DNA of 64,000 nucleotides from Velthaea sp965214335 (lineage in GTDB: Bacteria; Vulcanimicrobiota; Vulcanimicrobiia; Vulcanimicrobiales; Vulcanimicrobiaceae): assembly GCA_965214335.1 (NCBI GenBank), contig CBDCBO010000012.1, positions 1 to 64,000 of the forward strand, read 5' to 3'. This document shows, in pieces, positions 18,580 to 25,419 of this stretch (the first letter of the stretch is position 1; each line of letters begins with the position of its first letter). A program made the position numbers and the translations under genes. Under the pieces are notes generated by a model. It was not told where the DNA came from. It ran no database searches and saw nothing but the letters and a program-made list of their open reading frames with translations.

Positions 18580-18896
18580 ACCGAAAGGACCTTCAAGAGC
18601 CCGGTAATCCGCAATAGACGCAAGATTTGGCCTTCTTTCACGACCAGCCGCACGTCGCCGCCGAACTCCTTGGCCCGACGCTGCGCCCCGATGAGCGCGC
18701 CCAGGCCCGTCGAGTCGAGGAAGTCGACCTTCGTCAAATCGACGATGAGTTTATGATCGCCGCGCTCGGATGCCTCAACGAGCGATGCGCGCACGGTCGG
18801 CGAAGTGGCGATATCGAGACTGCCGCTCAGCTCGAACACGTTCATACCGCCATGGACGTGAACGTGGATGGAGAGGTCCTCGTGGTGCAGATTCAT
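18525..18896 (-). CDS. STAS-domain anti-sigma factor antagonist
   Basis: A 123-aa single STAS domain like SpoIIAA/RsbV. These bind anti-sigma kinases and are switched by phosphorylation of a serine, here in FLDSTGLGALIGA (about residues 60-72). ATG 18896 has AAGGG about 9 nt upstream. The N-terminus is His-rich (HHEDLSIHVHVH). It overlaps the 3' end of the convergent glcF by 55 bp and follows an NTF2-like gene by 7 bp. No partner anti-sigma kinase or sigma factor is adjacent. Confidence 0.83.
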   Translation of the reverse strand: MNLHHEDLSIHVHVHGGMNVFELSGSLDIATSPTVRASLVEASERGDHKLIVDLTKVDFLDSTGLGALIGAQRRAKEFGGDVRLVVKEGQILRLLRITGLLKVLSVYPTLDDAVNDGSRVGDL

Positions 18897-18903
18897 AGCG
18901 GTA

Positions 18904-19272
18904 TTACCCTTCATATTCACGCCATGCGGCGATGGCGCCGCTCGGATCGAACCGAACGATAGCGCATCCGGCGCGTTCGCGCCAAAGCGCGCCCGTGCCT
19001 TCGACAGCAAAGCGGTAGACGACGCACGCCCGGCCGTCATCGAGCAGGAGGTCGTCGAGCGTGAAACGCCAGCTGGGTCCGTCGCGAAAAAAGCGAGTGA
19101 AATGTTCGACAAGGGCGCCCCGGCCCTTGAGCGCGACCCGGCCCGCTTCGGCATACTCGCCGTCTTCGAGAAAGTGCGCGGCGGCTCGCAGCGCATCGCC
19201 GGTACGCCACGCTTCGATGAGTCCTTCGAGCGCCCGGCGATCGTCGCGGCGACCTTCGTGCATTCCGCTCAT
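18904..19272 (-). CDS. SnoaL/NTF2-like protein
   Basis: A 122-aa protein with the cone-shaped NTF2/SnoaL pattern: an N-terminal helix (ALEGLIEAWRTGD), the conserved ALVEHFTRFF segment, then beta strands (FTLDDLLLDDGRACVVYRF) and a final FDPSGAIAAWREY. These folds serve as small-molecule-binding domains or enzymes, and the function here is unknown. It lies just upstream of the STAS gene on the same strand, so the two are probably co-transcribed. Confidence 0.65.
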   Translation of the reverse strand: MSGMHEGRRDDRRALEGLIEAWRTGDALRAAAHFLEDGEYAEAGRVALKGRGALVEHFTRFFRDGPSWRFTLDDLLLDDGRACVVYRFAVEGTGALWRERAGCAIVRFDPSGAIAAWREYEG

Positions 19273-19315
19273 GTTCGACGCCCCCGGCTCCTAACCGCAG
19301 AGCGCAAGAAGAGTG

Positions 19316-19388
19316 CTGGGGCGGCTGGACTCGAACCAACGCATGCCAGAGTCAAAGTCTGGTGCCTTACCAACTTGGCTACGCCCCA
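19316..19388 (-). tRNA. tRNA-Gln (UUG)
   Basis: A complete 73-nt cloverleaf on the minus strand. The acceptor pairs TGGGGCG with CGCCCCA, the anticodon stem CCAGA/TCTGG encloses loop CTTTGAC giving anticodon TTG, and the T-arm carries GGTTCGAGTCC. The 3' CCA is not encoded. It lies between the NTF2-like gene and the DUF4870-like gene. Confidence 0.95.
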
Positions 19389-19471
19389 CTAGCGGTCAGC
19401 GGATTAGACCGGCGCACAACGATTCGCGTCCGCCCCGCCCGTTCCTCGACACCGCACCGGCGCGCGTCGAT

Positions 19472-19813
19472 TTACCGGCGGTCGACCCGCAACCACCGGT
19501 CGACGATCGGCGTAACGAGCGGAAGCGAGAACAGTTCGCCTTGGGCCGCGCGCGCCGCCAAGCGGATCGCCACCAGGATGAAGATCAGGCCGAAAGCGAC
19601 GTCGGCAGCTAAACCGATGCTATAAACGGCAATCGTCGCGCTCGGCGAAATCGATGGAACGGCCAGAACGACGACGAGTGGAAACGCCAACAGAACGAAA
19701 AAGACGAACGAACACAGTACTCCGAAAACGAGCGCCTGGCGGGCGTGCAGCCGCGACCAGATCGTAGCCGACTCGCCCTCCTTGACTAAGTTCGCAACGG
19801 CAAGCGGCCACAC
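19472..19813 (-). CDS. DUF4870-like small membrane protein
   Basis: Membrane protein of at least 113 aa with three hydrophobic helices; LVWPLAVANLV..., LHARQALVFGVLC and the ending resemble DUF4870 proteins. GTG 19813 is the nearest usable start, but sequence resembling the family continues about 12 residues further upstream (DEDHRRAANGY), so the true start may lie inside the end of the NlpC/P60 gene. The function of the family is unknown. It may share the riboswitch-controlled transcript of the preceding gene. Confidence 0.55.
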   Translation of the reverse strand: MWPLAVANLVKEGESATIWSRLHARQALVFGVLCSFVFFVLLAFPLVVVLAVPSISPSATIAVYSIGLAADVAFGLIFILVAIRLAARAAQGELFSLPLVTPIVDRWLRVDRR

Positions 19814-19853
19814 GAGATAGCCGTTTGCCGCTCGCCGGTGATCCTCGTCGGGA

Positions 19854-20567
19854 TTACGAACCGAACACGCGCTTCGCCCCAAGATACCGGGGCGCCCAAT
19901 AACGATCGTGAAGACTCGAAACGGCAACGCCCCGGCTCGACGAGCTATGAATGAACTTACTGTTGCCGATGTAGATGCCGACATGCGAAACACCCGGCGC
20001 GTAGGTGTGAAAGAAGACCAAGTCGCCGGTTGCGATCGCCGCCGAGATGCGATGTCCGGCTCCAAACTGCGCATCGGCGGTACGCGGCAGATGCACGCCC
20101 AACAGCGCGAACACATGCTGCACGTAACCCGAGCAGTCAAAGCCGGTCGCTCGCGTACCGCCGAAGACGTACGGCGTACCGATGAAGCGCATGGCACTAC
20201 GCGTCAAGCTCGAAGCGATCGCCGAACTGCGGCTGACGATGCCGCTGGCAAAGCGGCGCAAGCGATTGATATGTTTGGCCGGCTCGGCGACCGGCGCTTC
20301 GGCCGTGACGGTGGCGGTGCTGACGGCATCGCGCACCGGTGTCACGTTAGCAGCGGTTAACGCGACCGGGGGGCCGGCTTCTCCGCTCTCGGCAACGCCC
20401 GACTCCCCACTAGCGGGAGCGCCCGGATCGACGGACGGCACGCTCGCCGTCGCTATACGGACGGCCTTCGACTCAAACGTCGGTGCGGTTTGGTCGGCCT
20501 GAGCCGTGCCGCAGATGCCGGCCGACAATACGCAAATAAAGATCCCGCAAAGGATAGGACGACGCAA
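19854..20567 (-). CDS. Secreted NlpC/P60 cell-wall peptidase
   Basis: A 237-aa exported peptidoglycan hydrolase. It has a signal peptide (about residues 1-24), a low-complexity linker (about 25-95) and a C-terminal NlpC/P60 domain with the catalytic Cys in FDCSGYV, His in SHVGIYIG and a third polar residue in KFIHSSS. The start is TTG 20567, preceded by AGGAG (20574-20578). That ribosome-binding site directly abuts a cyclic di-AMP riboswitch, so wall-hydrolase expression is probably tied to cyclic di-AMP made by the neighbouring cdaA. Confidence 0.88.
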   Translation of the reverse strand: MRRPILCGIFICVLSAGICGTAQADQTAPTFESKAVRIATASVPSVDPGAPASGESGVAESGEAGPPVALTAANVTPVRDAVSTATVTAEAPVAEPAKHINRLRRFASGIVSRSSAIASSLTRSAMRFIGTPYVFGGTRATGFDCSGYVQHVFALLGVHLPRTADAQFGAGHRISAAIATGDLVFFHTYAPGVSHVGIYIGNSKFIHSSSSRGVAVSSLHDRYWAPRYLGAKRVFGS

Positions 20568-20577
20568 GGACTGCTCC

Positions 20578-20735
20578 TCTTCCCAACACCTACGGGGTTA
20601 GTTGACGGATTAGGACGGAAAGAATCGCCCTCGGACCGACCGGTCCGTTCACCCCACGTACGCTTGCGTCGTTACACGCTTCGTACGACCGAGAATCCCC
20701 CGCTCCGGCTCTGTTCCGGACTCGGTGACGATAGC
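20578..20735 (-). promoter_or_regulatory. Cyclic di-AMP (ydaO/yuaA) riboswitch
   Basis: The leader of the NlpC/P60 gene contains the conserved pieces of the ydaO-yuaA class in order. On the minus strand these are a GAGTCCGGAACAGAGCCGG segment, the GGGGGATTCTCGG core, a second GGGGTGAA core, and the 3' signature AATCCGTCAACTAACCCCG followed by TAGG. This class binds cyclic di-AMP and normally lowers expression when the ligand is abundant. The 3' end runs into the AGGAG of the gene, so translational or transcriptional control are both possible. NlpC/P60 genes are known targets of this class. Confidence 0.85.
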
Positions 20736-20780
20736 AGATATGCAAAAAACAAGACGGCTAAAACGATTCAGCCGGCCGGC

Positions 20781-20797
20781 GTGAGTGTAACACTCAC
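20781..20797. promoter_or_regulatory. 17-bp palindrome at the presumed transcript start
   Basis: GTGAGTGT-A-ACACTCAC is a perfect palindrome with 8-bp arms and a 1-nt centre. On the minus strand it lies just downstream of a TATACT hexamer (20806-20811) that could be the -10 element for the riboswitch/NlpC transcript, so it would cover the transcription start. It could be a repressor operator. No matching -35 hexamer is visible. Confidence 0.4.
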
Positions 20798-20868
20798 CCC
20801 GCTATAGTATATCGGTTGACTTCTCATCTCCTGTTAGTTTTGCCGCTCGCCGAAACAAGTTGCGCCGG

Positions 20869-22239
20869 CTACGATGTGCGCGCGGGCCCCGCTTGCTCCG
20901 CGGTCCGAACGACGTTCGCCAGCCGCTCGCCCAGCGCGCCGACGACGGTTGCGTCGTCACCCTCGATCATGATGCGAACGAGCGGTTCGGTTCCCGACGC
21001 TCGGACCAAGATGCGGCCGTTGGCTCCGAGTTCGCGCTGCGCTGCCGCAATCGCGGCGCGTAGCTGCGGATGTGCATCGACGACGTCTTTACGTCCGACC
21101 CGCACGTTGATGAGAATTTGCGGAAAGACACGCAGATCGGCGGCCAGCGCATGGAGTGTTTTTCCGCTGCGCGCAACGATCGAAAAGAGCATGACCGCGG
21201 TCATTGGTCCGTCGCCCGTCGTGTTGTGCACTAAATCGATGATGTGACCCGACTGCTCGCCGCCGAAGCGCAAGCCGGCGTCGCGCAGCGCCTGCAAAAC
21301 GTAACGGTCGCCGACCGGCGCGCGCGCGAGCGCGATGCCGTTGCGCCCGAGCGCCTGTTCCAAGCCGATATTACTCATCACCGTACCGACCACGGTGTCA
21401 CCCGCCAGCGCCGCCCGCGATTGCAGATCGCAGGCGATGATGTACATCGTATGATCGCCGCTCAACGCGGCGCCGGTTTCGTCAACGAAGAGCGCGCGGT
21501 CCGCATCGCCGTCGAACGCCACTCCGACGACCGGCCCGGCGCGCCGCAATGCTTCGCGTTTGACCGTTTCGGCGAGCATTTCCAAATGCGTGGCGCCGCA
21601 TGCGACATTGATTCGTTCACCGTCATCTTCGGCGTTGATGGCGATGACGTGCGCGCCCAGTTCCGCTAGGGCGCGCGGCCCGACCGCATACGCGGCGCCG
21701 AATGCCGCATCAACCACGATCGTGAGGCCATGCAGATCGGCACCGGCGTTCACCAGCGTTGCGAAATAGGTGTCGACGAGTTCGGGGCGCGAGCGCGCGC
21801 GACCGACACCAAGATGTGTCGGGCGCGGGAGATCGGCGGCATCGAGCCGCGCTTCGATCTCATCTTCGACGCTGTCGGTTAATTTAAAACCGTCGGCGCC
21901 AAAAAATTTAATGCCGTTATCTTCGACCGGATTGTGCGAAGCGGAAATCATGACGCCGGCAGCCGCTCCCAGCGAGGTGGTAATGGCGGCCACGCCGGGA
22001 GTCGGTACGACACCCACGCTGATAACGTTGCGACCCGTCGACGTGATGCCGGCGACGATCGCGGCCTCGAGCATCGGGCCCGAAACGCGCGTATCGCGGC
22101 CGACAACGATCGGCCGGTCGCGACCGGTGTCGCGCGCGAGTACCGCCGCTCCGGCGCGCCCGATTCGGAACGCCGATTCGGGCGTGAGATCGGCGTTGGC
22201 GACGCCGCGCACGCCGTCGGTACCGAAGAGCCGGGCCAT
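20869..22239 (-). CDS. glmM: Phosphoglucosamine mutase
   Basis: A 456-aa enzyme converting glucosamine-6-phosphate to glucosamine-1-phosphate for peptidoglycan precursors. It begins MARLFGTDGVRGVAN; the phosphoserine loop is ISASHNPVEDNG (about residues 95-106), the Mg site is FDGDADR (about 237-243) and the C-terminal phosphate loop is VRASGTEPLVRIM. ATG 22239 lies 5 bp after the cdaR-like stop. Clustering with cdaA and cdaR is the known arrangement in which GlmM and CdaR modulate the cyclase. Confidence 0.95.
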   Translation of the reverse strand: MARLFGTDGVRGVANADLTPESAFRIGRAGAAVLARDTGRDRPIVVGRDTRVSGPMLEAAIVAGITSTGRNVISVGVVPTPGVAAITTSLGAAAGVMISASHNPVEDNGIKFFGADGFKLTDSVEDEIEARLDAADLPRPTHLGVGRARSRPELVDTYFATLVNAGADLHGLTIVVDAAFGAAYAVGPRALAELGAHVIAINAEDDGERINVACGATHLEMLAETVKREALRRAGPVVGVAFDGDADRALFVDETGAALSGDHTMYIIACDLQSRAALAGDTVVGTVMSNIGLEQALGRNGIALARAPVGDRYVLQALRDAGLRFGGEQSGHIIDLVHNTTGDGPMTAVMLFSIVARSGKTLHALAADLRVFPQILINVRVGRKDVVDAHPQLRAAIAAAQRELGANGRILVRASGTEPLVRIMIEGDDATVVGALGERLANVVRTAEQAGPARTS

Positions 22240-22243
22240 CGCC

Positions 22244-22918
22244 TCAGTAGGCCCGCGAACCGGTCGAATGCACGAATCGGGCCCGCACGCGAACCAAGTT
22301 CGGGGAAACTTGCACGGCGGCGATCTCATCACCGCCGCTGCTCTGGGCCAGCGGGCGAATCATCGCATCGACGTTCGTCACTTTGGCCGGCAGCACGATC
22401 TCGACACGCACCGACTGAATGCGGGCCAGATCGGTCGCGATCCCGCGCACCGTAACTTCTGCGGGGTTGACGCCCGCCGAATCGACCACGATGCTCTTCG
22501 AGTCGCCCAAATACGCGATCGACACGGGAAAGGTTCGCTGCGCGAGACGATCGATCGTCAAGGTGACGGACGCCGGCGCGAGCGACCGGATCTGCAGATC
22601 CGGTGCGATGATGGCGACCGGAATATTAAATATTCCGGCTTGCGGATTGGCGCCCAGATTCAGCACGGCCTCGACCTGATCGGGCTTGATCGGCGCGCTG
22701 TTCCTGGTCGCATCGATGGTGACCACGGCGAATTTATCGGTGTAGTGCGCGACGAGACCGGGCCGCAATCCGGTAACCACGATCGGCACGCTCAGTTGTT
22801 GGTCGAAGCGCGCGGTGATGCTGGGACTTGCCGAAAAGTGGAAATAGGCCCAGGCCGCAAGCGCGAGGGCGAAAGCAAATGCTTTAAGTGGGAAGTTTCG
22901 GCGAACGATCGACAGCAC
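22244..22918 (-). CDS. cdaR: YbbR-domain protein (CdaR-like)
   Basis: About 224 aa from GTG 22918. One N-terminal transmembrane helix (KAFAFALALAAWAYFHF) is followed by an extracytoplasmic region with two YbbR-type beta repeats (PIVVTGLRPG..., FPVSIAYLGDSK...GVNPAEVTVRG). CdaR proteins regulate the membrane diadenylate cyclase CdaA. The gene overlaps the 3' end of cdaA by 35 bp and precedes glmM, matching the conserved cdaA-cdaR-glmM order. Confidence 0.85.
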   Translation of the reverse strand: MLSIVRRNFPLKAFAFALALAAWAYFHFSASPSITARFDQQLSVPIVVTGLRPGLVAHYTDKFAVVTIDATRNSAPIKPDQVEAVLNLGANPQAGIFNIPVAIIAPDLQIRSLAPASVTLTIDRLAQRTFPVSIAYLGDSKSIVVDSAGVNPAEVTVRGIATDLARIQSVRVEIVLPAKVTNVDAMIRPLAQSSGGDEIAAVQVSPNLVRVRARFVHSTGSRAY

Positions 22919-23756
22919 GTGGTATCCGGGCCAGCAGATTAGCCAGCAACGGGCTGACGGCCTGGCGCGTCCGGCGCGGCGGCCGCACGATGGCACCTAA
23001 GACTTTATTGAGCCGCTCCTCGCCGTCGATTTGCACCGATAAGCGGCCCTCGCGCGCGATCGAAACAGCGCCGGTCTCTTCGGACACGACGACGACGACG
23101 GCGTCGGTTTGCTCCGTCACGCCGATGGCCGCGCGGTGCCGCGTGCCGATATGGCGTTCGGCCGATACGGCGTTCTCCGACAGTGGGAGAAAGCAGGCCG
23201 CGCCCTCGATCGTTGTGTCATTGACGATCACCGCTCCGTCATGCAGCGGTGAACTCGGGTTGAAAATCGCGAGCAGCAATTCGACCGATAAGCGCGCATC
23301 GAGCGCCGTTCCACTTTCAACGAATTCGCGCAGGCCGGTCTGCTGTTCGATGACGATGAGCGCGCCGATATGCCGCCGGGCAAACGCAAACGCCGCTTGC
23401 GCGACGATCGCGACTTGCTTCGCGGCGACCTCATCATCGGTTTCACCGGCCGGCCGGGCAAATAGCCGGCCGCGTCCGATCTGTTCCAGACCGCGCCGCA
23501 ACTCGGGTTGAAAAACAACGGGCAAGGTTACCGCTGTGCCCAGCAGCAAATACTGCATGACCGTCGCGAGCACGAGCAAATGAAACACATTTGAAAGCGC
23601 CAACACGATAACGAGCACGAATAACCCGAGTGTGATTTGCACGGCGCGCGTGCCGCGAATGAGGAGCAACAAGTAATACGCCAGGATCGATGTCGCGATG
23701 ATATCGGCAGCATCGCTGATGCCAAACGATATCGACGTCAGGCCGGCGGGAATCAC
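22884..23756 (-). CDS. cdaA: Membrane diadenylate cyclase
   Basis: A 290-aa CdaA-type cyclase making cyclic di-AMP from two ATP. Three N-terminal transmembrane helices (about residues 15-85) precede a DAC domain with the two hallmark motifs, DGAVI and GTRHRAA (RHR). GTG 23756 is chosen because it overlaps the upstream stop by 4 bp; a longer frame to 23852 runs inside the upstream gene. It is the first enzyme gene of the cdaA-cdaR-glmM operon. A riboswitch for its product lies 2.2 kb downstream. Confidence 0.93.
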   Translation of the reverse strand: MIPAGLTSISFGISDAADIIATSILAYYLLLLIRGTRAVQITLGLFVLVIVLALSNVFHLLVLATVMQYLLLGTAVTLPVVFQPELRRGLEQIGRGRLFARPAGETDDEVAAKQVAIVAQAAFAFARRHIGALIVIEQQTGLREFVESGTALDARLSVELLLAIFNPSSPLHDGAVIVNDTTIEGAACFLPLSENAVSAERHIGTRHRAAIGVTEQTDAVVVVVSEETGAVSIAREGRLSVQIDGEERLNKVLGAIVRPPRRTRQAVSPLLANLLARIPRAVDRSPKLPT

Positions 23757-24061
23757 GGTACGTACGTTTCGATCAACCGCGTACGGTCGAGGTCGGGTTC
23801 GTTCAGGCCGCGCGCGGCGAGGGCGACGGCTGCCGCGGAACCGGCCGGCCATGCGTCAAGGCGCGGAACGAAGGTGGACTCGACCTCGATGAGCGCGTCG
23901 ATCAATGCCGGTGCGGTCCGCTCGGAGTCAAACGTAACCTCGATCGTTTGCGCGCCGGCGGTGCATGACAGGCCGGCGGGGCCGCCGGGGCCCGTCAGGG
24001 CGGCCACCACGTTCGCTCGCGCGAGCGGATCGGTGACGACGACGGTACGGACGATAATCAC
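23753..24061 (-). CDS. Small protein upstream of cdaA (possibly Pcc1-like)
   Basis: A 102-aa protein from GTG 24061, overlapping cdaA by 4 bp and hence probably translationally coupled to it. An alpha-beta pattern with TIEVTFDSERTAPALIDALIEVE vaguely resembles the Pcc1/CGI121 type of small KEOPS-like subunits, but that is a weak guess. No signal peptide or membrane helix. Divergent from rsgA with about 24 bp between starts. Confidence 0.5.
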   Translation of the reverse strand: MIIVRTVVVTDPLARANVVAALTGPGGPAGLSCTAGAQTIEVTFDSERTAPALIDALIEVESTFVPRLDAWPAGSAAAVALAARGLNEPDLDRTRLIETYVP

Positions 24062-24085
24062 GGTTTACGTCCGGTTCGCAACGGG

Positions 24086-24973
24086 ATGAGTGAAGTCCGC
24101 CGGGCGCGTGTCATCGCCGTCGGCCGCAACGCGGCGTGGATCGTTTTCGGCGACGAAACCGAACCGCGGTTGGCAAACTTCCGCAAAAAAGCGCGCCATC
24201 CGATGCTCGTTCCGGGCGATCTGGTCGAAGCTGCACCGACCGCTGATCCCGAGCATCTCGTTATCGACGCGGTGGTCGAGCGCAGCTTCGCACTCGAGCG
24301 CCGGACTTCGGCCGGCCGGGTGAAGACGATGGCCGCCAACATCGATACCCTGGCGATCGTCGCGGCCCTGACCGACCCGCCGCTACGGCTGGCCCTCATC
24401 GACCGGTTGGTCGCCTTTGCCGTCTTGCACGATCTTGAACCGGCCCTTATTTTGACCAAGCCCGACCTGGCCGGCGAGACGGCGGCCGGCTCGGTCGCCG
24501 CCGTGTATCGGCATATCGACGTCGCGACACTGGTGCTGCAACCGAAAATCGGCCGCGGCGTCGACGAGCTACGGACGCTCATCGCCGCCCGCTCGGCCAT
24601 GCTCATCGGTCAGTCGGGGGTCGGTAAGAGCTCGATCTTCCGCGCGCTGGGCGGCATCGGGGCGGTCGGCGACCTTTCCCGCTTCGGTCGCGGCCGCCAA
24701 ACGACCACGTCGGCTCGGCTCTTTCGCATGGGTGACGGCTTTCTGATCGATAGCCCGGGCATCGGGGAATTCACGCTTGACCCGATGCCGGCCGTCGAAC
24801 TCGCTCCGCTCTTCGTCGAGATGCGTGAGCCGGCGCGGGCCTGCCGCTTTTCCGATTGCCGGCATTTGAGCGAACCGGGCTGCGCCGTCATCGGGTCGGT
24901 CGAGGCGGGCCGCATCGCGGTGAGCCGCTATGAAAGTTATCGCGAAATCCTCGCGGACGCCGCGCTGAGTTGA
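24086..24973 (+). CDS. rsgA: Ribosome small-subunit-dependent GTPase A
   Basis: A 295-aa circularly permuted GTPase acting in late 30S maturation. Order of motifs: an N-terminal OB fold (about 1-70), G4 (ILTKPDL, near 128), G1 (GQSGVGKSS, near 174), G3 (DSPGIGEF, near 222), and a C-terminal zinc site C-x5-C-H...C in CRFSDCRHLSEPGC. ATG 24086. It is divergent from the cdaA operon. The length is at the short end of the family. Confidence 0.92.
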   Translation: MSEVRRARVIAVGRNAAWIVFGDETEPRLANFRKKARHPMLVPGDLVEAAPTADPEHLVIDAVVERSFALERRTSAGRVKTMAANIDTLAIVAALTDPPLRLALIDRLVAFAVLHDLEPALILTKPDLAGETAAGSVAAVYRHIDVATLVLQPKIGRGVDELRTLIAARSAMLIGQSGVGKSSIFRALGGIGAVGDLSRFGRGRQTTTSARLFRMGDGFLIDSPGIGEFTLDPMPAVELAPLFVEMREPARACRFSDCRHLSEPGCAVIGSVEAGRIAVSRYESYREILADAALS

Positions 24974-25075
24974 AGGCGGACCGCGGGTAGCGCGCCGACT
25001 CGATCTATGCTATCTTAAACTTTGTGCCCGCGGCGGATCGTCCGCGGCGAAGACTCTCACTCGACGGAGCCGACC

Positions 25076-25381
25076 TTGCCGAATATCAAAGCCGCGATCA
25101 AATGGACGCTTCAAACCGAGAAGCGGACGCAGCGGAATCTCGACGTGAAAACTCGCCTTAAGACGCTGTTCAAGAAAGCGAAGGCCGGGACCGTTGCCGC
25201 GTCGACCGTCGAAGCCCAATTCGACAAAGCGGCGCAAAAAGGAATCATTCACCCCAACAAGGCGGCGCGCAAGAAGTCGCGCTTGGTCAAGGCCGTTCGA
25301 GTTGCTGCAGCGGCATCCGCGGCTGCCGCCGCCGCGCCGCCCAAACCGGCGCGCGCAAAGTCGGGCGGCAAAAAGAAATAA
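25076..25381 (+). CDS. rpsT: 30S ribosomal protein S20
   Basis: A 101-aa basic protein of the 30S subunit that binds 16S rRNA. The start is placed at TTG 25076 because it gives the family N-terminus MPNIKAAIKW and is preceded by GGAG at about 25066; upstream frame starts are implausible. The family region is followed by an Ala/Pro/Lys-rich tail (about residues 80-101) that is longer than in most S20 proteins. Confidence 0.92.
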   Translation: MPNIKAAIKWTLQTEKRTQRNLDVKTRLKTLFKKAKAGTVAASTVEAQFDKAAQKGIIHPNKAARKKSRLVKAVRVAAAASAAAAAAPPKPARAKSGGKKK

Positions 25382-25387
25382 CCGGGA

Positions 25388-25407
25388 GCCGGCACGTTAT
25401 CGCCGGC
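25388..25407. terminator. Possible bidirectional hairpin between rpsT and priA
   Basis: GCCGGC-ACGTTATC-GCCGGC forms a 6-bp stem with an 8-nt loop, six bases after the rpsT stop and just before the convergent priA stop. No T-tract follows on either strand, so a role as a terminator is only suggested by position. Confidence 0.3.
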
Positions 25408-25419
25408 ACGGCTCGAGCG

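Noticed and set aside
21770..22942. Open frame of 390 codons on the plus strand
   Set aside because: Antisense to glmM and cdaR, low-complexity Arg/Ser content; shadow.
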